Position numbers and translations under genes: made by a program. From assembly GCA_035326425.1 (NCBI GenBank), contig DAOLFG010000008.1, forward strand, positions 1 through 64,000: a stretch of DNA of 64,000 nt. The letters are read 5' to 3'. Below are positions 10,228 to 17,728 of this stretch, one piece after another. Every line of letters begins with the position of its first letter. Position 1 is the first letter of the stretch. This DNA is from CALKJU01 sp035326425 (GTDB lineage Bacteria > Pseudomonadota > Alphaproteobacteria > Geminicoccales > Geminicoccaceae). The notes beneath the pieces are model-generated. The model saw nothing but the letters and a program-made list of their open reading frames with translations, did no database searches and had not been told where the DNA came from.

Positions 10228-12039
10228 TCAGCCGGCGGGTGCCGCCTCGGAGCCGGTGTTCAGCACCGAGCCCGAGACGCGATCGAGCGTCAGCGACGGG
10301 TCGAGGCACAAGATCTCCTCGAACTCGTTGACGTTGGTGACCTCGGTGCCCATCGCGATGTTGGTGACGCGCTCGAGGATGAACTCGAGCACGACCGGCA
10401 CCCGGTGCTCCTTCATCAGCGCATCGGCCGTGGCGAAGGCCTCCTTGAACTCGTTGGGGCTCTTCACCCGGATCGCCTTGCAGCCGAGCCCCTCGGCCAC
10501 GGCCACGTGGTCGACGCCGTAGGCACCCACCTCCTGGCTGTTGATGTTCTCGAAGCCGAGGCTGACCTCGAAATCCATCTGGAAAGCCCGCTGGGATTGC
10601 CGGATCAGGCCGAGATAGGAGTTGTTCACGACCACGTGCAGGTAGGGCAGCTTGTGCTGCGCTCCCACGGCCAGCTCCTCGATCAGGAACTGGAAGTCGT
10701 AGTCGCCGGACAGCGCCACGATCGGCCGGTCGGGGTCGGCGGCGCGAACGCCGAGAGCGGCGGGCAGCGTCCAGCCCAGGGGCCCGGCCTGGCCGCAATT
10801 GATCCAGTTGCGCGGCTGGTAGACGTGCAGGAACTGGGCGCCGGCGATCTGCGACAGGCCGATGGTGGTGACGTAGCAGGTGTCGCGGCCGAAGGCCTCG
10901 TTCATCTCCTGATAGACCCGCTGCGGCTTCAGCGGCACCTGGTCGTAGTGGCTGCGGCGCAGCATGTTGAGCTTGCGGTGCTCGCACTGACCGACCCACG
11001 CGCTGCGATCCTTCAGCCTGCCGGCGGCGCGCCGTTCATCGGCGACCTCGACGAACAGCTCCAGCGCCGCCCTGGCATCCGAGACGATGCCGTAGTCGGG
11101 ATTGAACACCCGGCCGATCTGGGTCGGCTCGATGTCGACGTGAACGAAGGTGCGGCCCTTGGTGTAGCTGTCGATGGTGCCGGTGTGCCGGTTGGCCCAG
11201 CGATTGCCGATGCCCAGCACGAAGTCGGACTTGACGAAGGTGGCGTTGCCGTAGCGGTGGCTGGTCTGCAGCCCGACCATGCCGGCCATCAGCGGATGGT
11301 CGTCGGGGATCGCACCCCAGCCCATCAGGGTCGGGATGACAGGCACGCCGGTGATCTCGGCGAACCTCACCAGCAGGTCGGAGGCATCGGCATTGATGAT
11401 GCCGCCGCCCGCCACGATCAGCGGCCGCTCGGCCGCCTCCAGCATGTCGAGCGCCTTCTCGATCTGCCGGCGGCTGGCCTTCGGCTTGTAGACCGGTAAG
11501 GGCTCGTAGGTGTCGATGTCGAACTGGATCTCGGCGGTCTGCACGTCGATCGGCAGGTCGATCAGCACCGGACCGGGCCTTCCTGAGCGCATCACGTGGA
11601 ACGCCTGCTGGAAGACGCGGGGGACGAGCCCCGGCTCGCGCACCGTCACCGCCCACTTGGTCACCGGCTTGGCGATCGATTCGATGTCGATCGCCTGGAA
11701 GTCTTCCTTGTGCAGCTTGGCGCGCGGCGCCTGGCCGGTGATGCACAGGATCGGGACGGAATCGGCGATGGCAGCATAGAGGCCGGTGATCATGTCGGTG
11801 CCGGCCGGCCCCGAGGTGCCGATGCAGACGCCGATGTTGCCCGGCACCGCACGGCTGTAGCCGTCCGCCATGTGCGAGGCGCCTTCGACGTGGCGGGCGA
11901 GGATGTGGCGGATGCCGCCATGGTCGCGCATCGCGGCGTAGAAGGGATTGATGGCCGCACCGGGAACGCCGAAGGCGACGCGGATGCCTTCGGCCTCCAG
12001 CACGCGCACCGCGGCCTCGGCCGCCGTCATCCTGGCCAT
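10228..12039 (-). CDS. gcl: Glyoxylate carboligase (tartronate-semialdehyde synthase)
   Basis: Thiamine-diphosphate and FAD-binding enzyme that condenses two glyoxylates to tartronate semialdehyde and CO2. It has 603 residues. The decisive residue is V51 in ARHVEGASHMA: nearly all related enzymes have a catalytic Glu here, and Val is the hallmark of Gcl. The thiamine motif region LSGDYDFQFLIEELAVG and the strongly conserved PRNWINCGQAGPLGWT support the call. It is the first gene of the minus-strand run and has a GGGGAGG ribosome site 6 bases before its ATG, so the region just upstream should hold the operon promoter. No hydroxypyruvate isomerase (hyi) or tartronate-semialdehyde reductase (glxR) is adjacent. 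Confidence 0.97.
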   Translation of the reverse strand: MARMTAAEAAVRVLEAEGIRVAFGVPGAAINPFYAAMRDHGGIRHILARHVEGASHMADGYSRAVPGNIGVCIGTSGPAGTDMITGLYAAIADSVPILCITGQAPRAKLHKEDFQAIDIESIAKPVTKWAVTVREPGLVPRVFQQAFHVMRSGRPGPVLIDLPIDVQTAEIQFDIDTYEPLPVYKPKASRRQIEKALDMLEAAERPLIVAGGGIINADASDLLVRFAEITGVPVIPTLMGWGAIPDDHPLMAGMVGLQTSHRYGNATFVKSDFVLGIGNRWANRHTGTIDSYTKGRTFVHVDIEPTQIGRVFNPDYGIVSDARAALELFVEVADERRAAGRLKDRSAWVGQCEHRKLNMLRRSHYDQVPLKPQRVYQEMNEAFGRDTCYVTTIGLSQIAGAQFLHVYQPRNWINCGQAGPLGWTLPAALGVRAADPDRPIVALSGDYDFQFLIEELAVGAQHKLPYLHVVVNNSYLGLIRQSQRAFQMDFEVSLGFENINSQEVGAYGVDHVAVAEGLGCKAIRVKSPNEFKEAFATADALMKEHRVPVVLEFILERVTNIAMGTEVTNVNEFEEILCLDPSLTLDRVSGSVLNTGSEAAPAG

Positions 12040-12146
12040 GATCGTCCTCCCCGACTTGCTGTCCGTCGGAGGGCGAGACTAGCTCCAAGCCGCCCGCGTC
12101 CGGCAGCCGCCTCGTCGCGGAAGCAGCTTCAAACGGCGCCTGACGA

Positions 12147-12719
12147 TCAGAGCTTCAGATGCTGGCTCAGGTTCTGCCGAATGCTGCTGGTGAGCGCCTT
12201 GTCCAGCTCGACGACCATCTCGCGGATCATGTCCTGAGCCAGCCGCTCGCGCTCGGGCACGGTGCTGACGTTGGGCAGCGAGCGGGCGCGCTCGACCTTG
12301 GCCGAGGCGAAGCCGAGCTCGGTGCCGCCGCTGCCGACGATCGCCACCTTCACCTCGACCCGCCCCTTCAGCGTGGCGTCGGGCGTGTTGCGGAACGGCG
12401 CGCCCAGCGGGCTCGCGGCCGGCCGGCGCTCCTCGACGACGACGGCGTCCAGGATGGTGGCCCTGGCCGAGGAAGGCCCGCCGGCGGCGGCGAGCCTGGT
12501 CGTCAGGTAGGAGCGCGTCGCCGCCTGCAGGTCGCCGCTGTGGCGCTTGTCGATGAAGGTGCCGGTGGCGGCGGGAAAGGCCTCGGCGACATCGATGTAG
12601 CTGACCGCCAGGCGCTGCTCGGGGATGCCGGCCAAGGGGTCGGCGGGCGGTGGCGGCGAGGAGCCGGCGCAGGCTCCCAGCGCCACGGCCAGGGCGACGA
12701 CGCTGGAAGCACGGCGCAT
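12147..12719 (-). CDS. Putative lipoprotein of unknown function
   Basis: A 190-residue protein not recognised as a named family. The N-terminus is a lipoprotein signal: two arginines, a hydrophobic stretch of small residues, then the lipobox LGAC with the cysteine at about residue 17 and a Ser/Pro-rich tether. The mature part has mixed alpha/beta character, with VAEAFPAATGTFIDKRHSG, EVKVAIVGSGG and an amphipathic C-terminal helix rich in Gln, Asn and Ser. It is likely anchored in the outer or inner membrane facing the periplasm. The ATG shares its A with the hslO stop (TGATG), so the two are translationally coupled. Confidence 0.75.
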   Translation of the reverse strand: MRRASSVVALAVALGACAGSSPPPPADPLAGIPEQRLAVSYIDVAEAFPAATGTFIDKRHSGDLQAATRSYLTTRLAAAGGPSSARATILDAVVVEERRPAASPLGAPFRNTPDATLKGRVEVKVAIVGSGGTELGFASAKVERARSLPNVSTVPERERLAQDMIREMVVELDKALTSSIRQNLSQHLKL

Positions 12720-13630
12720 CAGTGGATCCGATCCCCGAGAAGCGTCGCGAGCCGCTTCGGCTCGAAATGGTAGCTGCGGCTGCAGAACTGGCAGGTGACC
12801 GAGATCGAGCCGTCGGGCAAGCGCATCTCCTCGGTCTCGCCGGCGTCGAAGCTGCGCAGCACGTTGACGACCCGCTCCTCGTCGCAGGAGCAGCCGGCCT
12901 GGAGCCCCAGGGGCTCGAAGACCCGTACCCCTTCCTCGTGGAACAGCCGCCACAGCAGGTCGTCGGGCGACAGGTCGAGCAGCTCGGCCTCGCTCGCGGT
13001 CTGCAGCAGGACCATGGCCCGACGCCAGTCGTCCTCGGCGACATCGCCGGCCTCGGGGCCGCTGCCGGGCGTGGCCTGCAGGATGATGGCGCCGGCCCGC
13101 CACGCGCCGGTCAGCGGGTCGCGACCCAGCGCGGTGCGGATGCCGGTCGGAATCTGCTCGGACTGGCGGAAATAGGCGAGCATCGAGTCCGACAAAGAGC
13201 GCCCGTCCAGCTCGACGATGCCCTGGTAGGTCTCGCCGCCCGAGGCGGCCTGGTCGACGGTGAGGGCCAGTATGCCCTTGCCGACCAGCCGGGCGGGCTC
13301 GGCCGCCTCGGTGGCGGCGACGCGCTCGGCGTCGAAGCTGGCATAGCCGCGCATCCGGCCGTTGTTGGTGCAGTCGGCCACCATCAGCCCCACGGGACCG
13401 TCGCCGCGGATCTGCAGGCTGAAGGAGCCGTCGAACTTCAGGCCGCCGGCCAGCCCGCCCGCAAGCAGCAGCAGCTCGCCCAGCAGGTCCGAGACCGGAG
13501 CGGGATAGTCGTGGGCGCGCAGCACATAGTCGACCGTGTCGCCGAGGCGCACGAACCGGCCGCGCAGCTGCGAGCGCTCCAGCTGGAACGGGCGCAGCAG
13601 GTCGTTGGGGAGAGCGGTGTCTGTCGGCAT
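12719..13630 (-). CDS. hslO: Redox-regulated chaperone Hsp33
   Basis: Cytosolic holdase chaperone activated by oxidation. It has 303 residues. The C-terminal zinc/redox switch is intact: CSC at residues 247–249 and CQFC at 280–283. The core contains GELLLLAGGLAGGLKFDGSF, VADCTNNGRMRGYA and GGETYQGIVELDG, all characteristic. The start ATG is at the beginning of the usual N-terminus (LRPFQLERSQLRGRFVRL). A lipoprotein gene overlaps its stop by one base, and a diguanylate cyclase lies 39 bases upstream on the same strand. Confidence 0.95.
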   Translation of the reverse strand: MPTDTALPNDLLRPFQLERSQLRGRFVRLGDTVDYVLRAHDYPAPVSDLLGELLLLAGGLAGGLKFDGSFSLQIRGDGPVGLMVADCTNNGRMRGYASFDAERVAATEAAEPARLVGKGILALTVDQAASGGETYQGIVELDGRSLSDSMLAYFRQSEQIPTGIRTALGRDPLTGAWRAGAIILQATPGSGPEAGDVAEDDWRRAMVLLQTASEAELLDLSPDDLLWRLFHEEGVRVFEPLGLQAGCSCDEERVVNVLRSFDAGETEEMRLPDGSISVTCQFCSRSYHFEPKRLATLLGDRIH

Positions 13631-13669
13631 GGCCAGAATGTAGCGAGCCGGCGGGCCGTCGCAACGGGG

Positions 13670-14635
13670 CTAGGCCGGCGAGGACTCCGCCGGCAGCGCT
13701 TCCGGCGCCGCGGCCGGGCCCGAGCGGCCTGCCAGGAAGACGCGGTTGCGGCCGGCGCGCTTGGCGGCATAGAGCGCCTGGTCGGCCGCCCGCATCAGCT
13801 GCGGCAGCTGCATGCGCGAGGTGCCGCTGACGACGCAGCCGATGGTCACGGTCAGCGCCGGCTCTTGGCCGTCGTCGGCGACGGCGAGGCGGATGCGCTC
13901 GGCGGCCGTCGCCGACGAGCGGGCGTCGGCCTGGGGCAGCAGGGCCACGAACTCGTCGCCGCCGATCCGGGCGGCGCTGTCGGTGGCGCGCAGCTCGCGG
14001 CGCAGCAGGCGGGCGACCCGGATCAGGGCCTCGTCGCCGATCTGGTGGCCGTGCCTGTCGTTGACCTCCTTGAAGTGGTCGAGGTCGATGACGAGGATTC
14101 CGATCGATTGGCGCGCGCGCCGGGCTATGGCCAGCGCAGTGCGGGCGCGGCTCAGGAAGTCGCGCCGGTTGCCGAGCCCGGTCAGCTCGTCCTCGCCGAC
14201 CAGCCGGCGCAGCCGCTCCTCCGCCGCCGCCCGCTGCTCGACCTCGCGCTCCAGGCGGAGGCGCAGGCCCGCCAGATGATCGACGAGGCGCAGCGCCAGG
14301 GCGATGCTGGGCGTGGAGATCAGGGCCGGCGCCAGGATGCTGATGCTGGCCCCGACCAGCAGCCGTTGGGGCGAAGCGCCGAGCACGAGCAGGACGGCCA
14401 CCGTCAGCCCGCAGGAGGCCAGGATGGAGACGCCGAGGCAGGCGGCGGTGCCGAGCCGCCAGCCCAGATGCTCGACAACCCGCAGCAGGCCGCGGACCAG
14501 CGGCCCCGGCTCGGGCACGTCGGCAGCGGTGCCCTGTGTCAGAGCCGGCCTCGTGCGCCAGCCCAGACGCGAGCGCGTCGGCCGGCGCGTCTCCGGCTGT
14601 CCCGCCACGGACGGGCCGGCCTTGCCGGGACCCAT
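13670..14635 (-). CDS. Membrane-associated diguanylate cyclase (GGDEF)
   Basis: Makes cyclic di-GMP from two GTP. The 321-residue protein has a 55-residue basic N-terminal tail, two predicted transmembrane helices (about residues 58–85 and 90–112), a short coiled-coil-like linker (RLRLEREVEQRAAAEERLRR) and a GGDEF domain from about residue 145. The active loop reads ARIGGDEFVALL. An RxxD inhibitory site (RATD) precedes it at the standard distance, so product inhibition is plausible. DELTGLGNRRDF and DLDHFKEVND are standard substrate/metal motifs. There is no EAL or HD-GYP domain and no obvious sensory domain beyond the membrane helices. Confidence 0.92.
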   Translation of the reverse strand: MGPGKAGPSVAGQPETRRPTRSRLGWRTRPALTQGTAADVPEPGPLVRGLLRVVEHLGWRLGTAACLGVSILASCGLTVAVLLVLGASPQRLLVGASISILAPALISTPSIALALRLVDHLAGLRLRLEREVEQRAAAEERLRRLVGEDELTGLGNRRDFLSRARTALAIARRARQSIGILVIDLDHFKEVNDRHGHQIGDEALIRVARLLRRELRATDSAARIGGDEFVALLPQADARSSATAAERIRLAVADDGQEPALTVTIGCVVSGTSRMQLPQLMRAADQALYAAKRAGRNRVFLAGRSGPAAAPEALPAESSPA

Positions 14636-14821
14636 CTAGGCACCAGCGCCGATGCTGCCCGGAACGGGATCCGGGCCAGCCGATAGGGAGCCTTGCCGCA
14701 TCCCGGCCACTCCGTGGCGAGCGACGCAAGCCGGTGCGACGCGGCGGTCGTCATCACGCTTCGTTGGCGGTCCGAGGGCGTCCAGCGCGACTCCCGCCTG
14801 GGTTGCCCAACCGACCGTGTG

Positions 14822-14837
14822 ATGATAGCCATATCAT
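14822..14837. promoter_or_regulatory. Perfect inverted repeat, operator-like
   Basis: ATGATA-GCCA-TATCAT is a perfect 6-base inverted repeat with a 4-base centre. It lies in the divergent gap between the diguanylate cyclase and the amidase, 60 bases before the amidase ATG, in an AT-richer patch. The form suits a dimeric repressor or activator site. The regulator is unknown. Confidence 0.4.
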
Positions 14838-14896
14838 TGGCGCATGGCCTCGTCCAAAGGGAAGTCGGCCGTGCTCTTCGTGAATGTGGAGGCCGC

Positions 14897-16393
14897 ATGG
14901 CGCCGACTATATCGCGGCGCGGTTTCGTGGCCGGTGTGTCGGTTGCGACCATGCTCGCGAGCTGGCGTGCCGCGTCCGAGCCGCCGGGCGACCTCACCGA
15001 GCTGACCGCGACCCAGGCGCTCGAGCAGATCCTCGCGGGAATCCTCGGCGCCGGCGACTACATGACGGCACTGGCCGAGCGTGCCGAGCGGCTGGCCGGC
15101 CTCAACGCCCTGCTCGCCAGCCGCTGGCAGGAGGCCATCGCCGAGGCCAGGGCGATCGACGACCGGCGTGCCGCCGGCCAGGATGTGGGCGCGCTGGCGG
15201 GACTGCCGCTGCTGGCCGCCGACAACCTCGACAGCGCCGGCCTGCCGACCACCGCCGGCACGCCCGCGCTCGCCGACTGGCGGCCGGAGGTCGACGCCGC
15301 GGTGCTGGCGCGGGCGCTCGATCGGGCGGGCGTCCTGGTGGCCAAGGGCAACCTGCACGAGCTGGGCCTGGGCGTCACCAGCAACAACCGCTCCTTCGGC
15401 GCTGTCGGCAATCCCTATGCGCCGGATATGATCGCGGGCGGCGCCAGCGGGGGCGTCGCCGCCGCGGTGGCGGCGAGAATGGCACCCTTGGGCCTCGCCG
15501 CCGACGGCAGCGGCTCCAGCCGCATTCCGGCGGCGCTCTGCGGCTGCATCGCCTTCCGCCCCGGCATGGACCGCTGGACGCCGACCGGCCTCGTGCCGCT
15601 GTCCTCGACCTTCGACAGCCCGTCGGCCGTGGCACGGTCCGTGGCCGACATCGTGCTGCTGGACAGCGTCTGCGCCGAGGTGCCGGCGACCGTGGAGACC
15701 GTCGGGCTCGCGGGCCTGCGCCTCGGCGTTCCACGCCGGCTCGACGCCGGCCTCGACCTCGAGCTGGCGACCATCCTGGGCGCCGCGCTGGCGCTGCTGC
15801 AGTCGGCGGGGGCCGAGCTGGTCGAGATCGAGATGCCCGACCTGTCGGAGGCGGACGAGGCGGTGGGGCCACCCATCCTGCTGCACGAGGCGCTGCGCGA
15901 GCTCGCCGCCTACCTGCTGATGCACGACAGCCGCATGTCGGTCCTCGACATCGTGACGCAGGTGGCGGGCGAGGCCGAGCGGACGGTGCTGACCGGGATC
16001 GCCGGCGACCTGGCAGTGCCGGCCTCGGCCTACCGCGAGGCCCTGTTGACGGCCCGTCCCCGCCTGCAGGGGCTGTTCGCCGAGGCCTTCGCCTCGAAAA
16101 GGCTGGACGCAATCCTCGGCGCCACGACGCCGCTGCCGGCGAGGCCGATCGGCCAGGAGGCGGAAGTCGAGATCAACGGCGAGAAGCTGCCGACCTTCGC
16201 CGCCTACAGCCGCAACGTCGATCCGCCGAGCCATGCCGGCCTGCCGGCGCTGACCCTGCCGGCCGGCCTCACGGCGCGAGGGCTGCCGGTGGGACTCCAG
16301 CTCGTGGGCAGGGCCGGGGCGGACGGCCGGCTGCTGTCGATCGCTGCCGCCGCCGAAGCGGCCCTGCCGCCGCTGCCGCCGCCACGCCTGTGA
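14897..16393 (+). CDS. Tat-exported amidase-signature protein with degenerate active site
   Basis: A 498-residue member of the amidase signature family behind a twin-arginine signal (SRRGFVAG at residues 6–13, then a hydrophobic stretch). The fold markers are present (LPTTAGTPAL, RIPAALCG, LPALTLPAGLT, GLPVGLQLVG). The Ser-cisSer-Lys triad is not. The lysine expected in the GVPVAVKD-like motif is A108 (LPLLAADN), and the cis-serine expected in GGSSGG is A183 (GGASGG). Only the nucleophile-position serine S207 (GSGSSRIPA) remains. It is predicted to be inactive as an amidase, or to have moved to a binding role in the periplasm. The ATG with a GGAGG site 7 bases upstream is preferred over an earlier in-frame ATG that would bury the Tat motif. 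Confidence 0.85.
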   Translation: MAPTISRRGFVAGVSVATMLASWRAASEPPGDLTELTATQALEQILAGILGAGDYMTALAERAERLAGLNALLASRWQEAIAEARAIDDRRAAGQDVGALAGLPLLAADNLDSAGLPTTAGTPALADWRPEVDAAVLARALDRAGVLVAKGNLHELGLGVTSNNRSFGAVGNPYAPDMIAGGASGGVAAAVAARMAPLGLAADGSGSSRIPAALCGCIAFRPGMDRWTPTGLVPLSSTFDSPSAVARSVADIVLLDSVCAEVPATVETVGLAGLRLGVPRRLDAGLDLELATILGAALALLQSAGAELVEIEMPDLSEADEAVGPPILLHEALRELAAYLLMHDSRMSVLDIVTQVAGEAERTVLTGIAGDLAVPASAYREALLTARPRLQGLFAEAFASKRLDAILGATTPLPARPIGQEAEVEINGEKLPTFAAYSRNVDPPSHAGLPALTLPAGLTARGLPVGLQLVGRAGADGRLLSIAAAAEAALPPLPPPRL

Positions 16394-16400
16394 GCGGCCT

Positions 16401-16796
16401 TCAGGCGCCGGGCAGGTAGGTGCCGAAGTTCCACAAGTTGCCCTCGGGATCTCGCACCGCGAAGTCGCGCGAGCCGTAGTCGGTGTCGTTCGGCTCGCGC
16501 ACCACGTCGGCGCCGGCGGCCTTGGCGCGGCGGAACAGCCCGTCGCTGTCCTCGACGGCGACGTAGATCATCTGCGGCGACTTCACGATTCCCGCCCCTT
16601 CCTTGCCGCTGCCCAGCATCACCATGCCGGCACCGAGCTTCAGCTCGGCATGCGCAACGCTGCCGTCGGGGCCGGAATAGACGACATGCTTCTCGAAGCC
16701 GAAGGCCTTCTCCAGCCAGGCGATCGCGGCGTGGCTGTCGTCGTAGATCAGGCAGGGGAAGATGTTGGGCAGGCTGGAGCGGATACTATCGGGCAT
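16401..16796 (-). CDS. VOC-superfamily protein (glyoxalase/bleomycin-resistance-like)
   Basis: A 131-residue protein with the paired beta-alpha-beta-beta-beta units of the vicinal-oxygen-chelate fold. The opening NIFPCLIYDDSHAAIAWLEKAFGF and closing DPEGNLWNFGTYLPGA are typical of the PhnB/YkcA-like branch. The substrate is unknown. The start ATG was chosen because AGGAGG lies 8 bases before it; a second in-frame ATG 18 bases earlier overlaps that ribosome site. It follows an AraC regulator on the same strand by 68 bases, a common regulator/VOC pairing. Confidence 0.85.
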   Translation of the reverse strand: MPDSIRSSLPNIFPCLIYDDSHAAIAWLEKAFGFEKHVVYSGPDGSVAHAELKLGAGMVMLGSGKEGAGIVKSPQMIYVAVEDSDGLFRRAKAAGADVVREPNDTDYGSRDFAVRDPEGNLWNFGTYLPGA

Positions 16797-16864
16797 CGGC
16801 GTGCCTCCTGTCATGGCCACCGCAGAGCATAGGCGCGGGTGGACGGCAGGATCTTGGAGATATG

Positions 16865-17728
16865 TTACCCGACGGTGATGCCGACCCCATCGGGCAGCGA
16901 ACGCCGCCGCAGCTCGCCGGGGGTCATGCCGGCCAGCTCGCGGACGTCGCGGGCGAGATGTCCCTGGTCGCTGTAGCCGCAATCGGCGGCGATCTCGGCC
17001 CAGCCGGGTCGAGCAGGGTCGTCGAGCATGCCGACGGCGCGCTCGAAGCGGAGGATGCGCGCCGCGAGCTTGGGCGGAGCTCCGATATGCTCACGGAACT
17101 GTGCCACCAGATGTCGCCGGCTCCAGCCGATCCGACGCTGCACCTCGCCGATAGCCAGCCGACCCGCCGAGCGGCTCAGGCACTGCCAGGCCCATTCGAC
17201 GGCGGCGGGAATGGCCGGGGCGTCGTCGAGCCGGCTGCACAGCCAGCCTTCGAGGAGATCGAGGCGGGATTCCCAGCCGAGGGCCGCATCGAGCTGCGTC
17301 TCCAGGCGATCGGCTTCGCCGCCGAGGAGGTCCGCGAGCGGTACGACGCGATCGGCGAGATCGCTCAGGGGCGAGCCGAACAGCCGCCGTGCTGCCGGTG
17401 GCGTGAGATCGACCTGCATGCAGTGGGCGGTGCCGGGCGATTCGACGATCACGGAACGGCTGTGCAGGCCGGCGACGAAGCTGCGCGGCAGCCGGGATAC
17501 GGTGCGGGGGTCACCGACCGGAGCGATGTCGAAGCCGGAGCCGAGATTCAGGATCAGCACGATCTGGCTGATCGGCACCTCGCGGCGGCGCACGGGTGCC
17601 GGCGACGACTCGGTGTAGCCTCGGCAGGTCCCGACCAGATGGGGAGCGAGGAAGGCGCACGGCAGCCTTTCCGCCAGCTCCCAACGCCCGTGCACCGAGG
17701 CATGACGCCGCAAGGTCATCCTGGTCAC
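16865..17728 (-). CDS. AraC-family transcriptional regulator
   Basis: A 287-residue regulator with a C-terminal double helix-turn-helix DNA-binding domain. The first helix-turn-helix is RLAIGEVQRRIGWSRRHLVAQF, the second WAEIAADCGYSDQGHLARDVRE, followed by AGMTPGELRRRSLPDG. The N-terminal half is a poorly conserved sensor domain with a cupin-like character (GTAHCMQVDLTPPAARRLFG). Its ATG overlaps the stop of the ABC exporter gene (ATGA), so it is translationally coupled to that gene. It probably controls itself, the VOC gene downstream or the exporter. The inducer is unknown. Confidence 0.9.
   Translation of the reverse strand: MTRMTLRRHASVHGRWELAERLPCAFLAPHLVGTCRGYTESSPAPVRRREVPISQIVLILNLGSGFDIAPVGDPRTVSRLPRSFVAGLHSRSVIVESPGTAHCMQVDLTPPAARRLFGSPLSDLADRVVPLADLLGGEADRLETQLDAALGWESRLDLLEGWLCSRLDDAPAIPAAVEWAWQCLSRSAGRLAIGEVQRRIGWSRRHLVAQFREHIGAPPKLAARILRFERAVGMLDDPARPGWAEIAADCGYSDQGHLARDVRELAGMTPGELRRRSLPDGVGITVG

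Noticed and set aside
14693..14896. An N-terminal extension of the amidase from 14693
   Set aside because: The Tat motif and a GGAGG ribosome site place the start at 14897; the upstream part looks non-coding.
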